6,654 nt of DNA, taken from positions 1 to 6,654 of the forward strand of contig CACXEB010000294.1 in NCBI GenBank assembly GCA_902766515.1. Reading direction: 5' to 3'. Under the pieces are notes generated by a model that saw nothing but the letters and a program-made list of their open reading frames with translations, had not been told where the DNA came from and did no database searches. The DNA is from an uncultured Eubacteriales bacterium (GTDB lineage Bacteria; Bacillota_A; Clostridia; Christensenellales; Aristaeellaceae). The translations under genes were made by a program, and so were the position numbers. This document shows, one piece after another, positions 5,972 through 6,654 of the stretch (positions are counted from its first letter, which is position 1; each line of letters starts with the position of its first letter).

Positions 5972-6099
5972 AGAAGCATCAGTTCCGCTTCAGATATCCT
6001 GCGACTTATTTCGTCATTTATCTCGCCATTTATCTCGCCGCTATTTGGCGGGATATTCCGATCATCTCTTGAAAACTCATGCGTAAAGGCTGTTTCTTC
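5953..6099 (-). pseudogene. Start-less remnant resembling the C-terminus of a RecG-like/AAA_4 regulator
   Basis: A minus-strand frame open from 6099 to 5887 has no usable start codon after the stop at 6102-6100. It reads THEFSRDDRNIPPNS, then GEINGEINDEISRRIS, then EAELMLLSIRRPEIT. Repeated (N)GEIN units followed by a helix of this type and a P-E/R-I-T segment are what I recall from the linker and winged-helix start of ATP-binding RecG-like (AAA_4/AlbA_2) regulators. That match is from memory and covers only about 45 residues. The helix-turn-helix is cut off near the 20-bp repeat, and the frame then runs without sense into the DUF3800 start. It is probably dead. Confidence 0.35.
6004..6039 (+). 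repeat. 12-bp tandem repeat, three units
   Basis: ATTTATCTCGCC occurs twice in a row (6016-6027, 6028-6039), preceded by a diverged unit ACTTATTTCGTC (6004-6015). The 12-bp period keeps the minus-strand frame and encodes repeated GEIN/DEIS tetrapeptides, consistent with a coding linker rather than a regulatory iteron. Confidence 0.8.
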
Positions 6100-6250
6100 T
6101 CATACCGTGCTCGGAATCGATCCAGACAAAGTCGCAGCCGGAATAACCCACGATCTCGCTGACGGACGCGTCCGCCAGCAGCACGAACACGCCGACGACC
6201 GGCTTGCCCGCCCGCATTTTTGCGGTGATGCTTTCAAGCCTCGGATTCAT
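6077..6250 (-). pseudogene. Truncated HpcH/HpaI-type aldolase (N-terminal 50 residues)
   Basis: This 57-residue frame starts MNPRLESITAKMRAGKPVVG and continues VFVLLADASVSEIVGYSGCD and FVWIDSEHG before ending in an unrelated MRRNSLYA tail. The pattern GKPVxGVFV...VEIxGxxGxDFVWIDxEHG is the N-terminus of the HpcH/HpaI family (class II pyruvate aldolases, about 250 residues), where the His of EHG is the catalytic base. Similarity ends near 6104, so about 200 residues including metal ligands are missing; the fragment cannot be active. The start is well supported: AAAGGAG about 9 nt before the ATG, and only 21 nt from the upstream M50-like gene, so it was probably in that operon. The break coincides with the change to AT-rich DNA, pointing to deletion at the insertion. 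Confidence 0.75.
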
Positions 6251-6271
6251 CTCATTACGCTCCTTTCCGCC

Positions 6272-6654
6272 TTACCTGTCCTGCTTCAGGGCGCGGATGA
6301 TCTGCAGTCCGTCGGACGGCATCCCCCTGACCTCGCCGAAAAAGTAGTGGATGGGTATCACGGAGGCCAGCAGGATCAACAGGTTGACAAAGAAAGCGGT
6401 GTTCAGGAAGAATTCGATCGCTCCGTCGGCGAGGATGTCCGAATGAAAGGTGACCCCGCCGAATCTCAGGACGGAAAGCCCCAGGACCAGCAGCAGCGAC
6501 ACGGCGGGTCCTCCCGCGAGTGTCGTGATCAATTTTGCCCTGGTGTCAAACTCCCTTTGCGAAGGGATAAAGACGCCGTCGAACACCCACAGGCCGACCG
6601 TCAGCGCTTTGGTATGCAGCAGCCGCTTTCCCCAGCCGACCCGGATATGCCAGC
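6272..6654 (-). CDS. M50-like membrane metalloprotease, C-terminal part (5' end beyond window)
   Basis: The frame is open to the right edge (first full codon at 6652-6650), giving 126 residues ending in TAA. The GTG at 6586 is internal, because sensible sequence continues upstream (VGWGKRLLHTKALTVGLWVF). Two hydrophobic segments are visible: AGGPAVSLLLVLGLSVL and FFLNTAFFVNLLILLASVIP. The AGGP-x-x-x-LLL segment and the later N-x-x-x-x-x-x-x-IP...GMPSDGLQI are the pattern of site-2 protease (M50) family proteins, in which the Asp of the DG motif helps bind zinc. The HExxH site would lie outside the window. Proteases of this family cut within membrane helices or process small peptides; the target here is unknown. 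It is the upstream neighbour of the truncated aldolase, 21 nt away. Confidence 0.7.
   Translation of the reverse strand, partial: WHIRVGWGKRLLHTKALTVGLWVFDGVFIPSQREFDTRAKLITTLAGGPAVSLLLVLGLSVLRFGGVTFHSDILADGAIEFFLNTAFFVNLLILLASVIPIHYFFGEVRGMPSDGLQIIRALKQDR

Noticed and set aside
6004..6039. 12-bp repeats as plasmid iterons or a short CRISPR array
   Set aside because: There are only three units with no spacers, the period preserves a reading frame, and no replication gene or origin-like AT-rich region is present.

Overview
The window looks like a GC-rich chromosomal segment of a bacterium with strong Shine-Dalgarno sequences (AAAGGAG/GGAGG before most genes) and overlapping small operons. The families present (PaaK-like ligase, LSm-like/GNAT fusion, REP-like hairpins with a TGTCATCCTGAGC-type edge) are what I would expect in Bacillota, class Clostridia, perhaps from a gut or rumen community. 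That placement is inference, not proof. No rRNA, tRNA, CRISPR array or complete transposase gene is visible.

Layout. (1) Positions 138-1016 (+) encode a secreted, acidic, Ala-rich helical protein of unknown function. It converges on a GNAT acetyltransferase gene at 1032-1595 (-), and the two share a hairpin at 1021-1047. (2) A small 53-residue gene at 1798-1959 (+) is followed by about 545 bases without a convincing gene. That stretch carries two inverted REP-like hairpins (2006-2047 and 2266-2309), whose differences preserve base pairing, with two small dyads between them. (3) A minus-strand operon runs from 4980 to 2505: a PaaK/CapK-like adenylate-forming enzyme, a helical-repeat-like unknown, and an LSm-like domain fused to a GNAT acetyltransferase. 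The genes overlap by 4 nt each (ATGA, GTGA), so they are probably translationally coupled, and a terminator candidate lies at 2411-2439.

(4) From about 5040 to 6100 the sequence becomes clearly more AT-rich and looks like a decayed accessory insertion. It holds a DUF3800-type gene (5157-5912, -) broken by one in-frame TAG, a start-less open stretch with a 12-bp triplicate that resembles the C-terminal linker and helix-turn-helix of RecG-like/AAA_4 regulators, and a near-perfect sigma70-type promoter (TTGATT-N17-TATAAT) pointing antisense into the DUF3800 gene. A 20-bp exact direct repeat (4991-5010 and 5952-5971) brackets the DUF3800 segment. (5) Next to the foreign DNA is the N-terminal 50 residues of an HpcH/HpaI-type aldolase, cut just after the catalytic-His motif. 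Upstream of it is the C-terminal part of an M50-like membrane metalloprotease that runs off the right edge.

Reading: M50-like, aldolase and the ligase operon probably once lay in one minus-strand series. DNA carrying a DUF3800 gene and a regulator remnant then entered, removed most of the aldolase gene and has itself decayed. The most notable observations are the 20-bp direct repeat with its damaged cargo, the covarying inverted hairpins, and the coupled ligase/LSm-GNAT operon.
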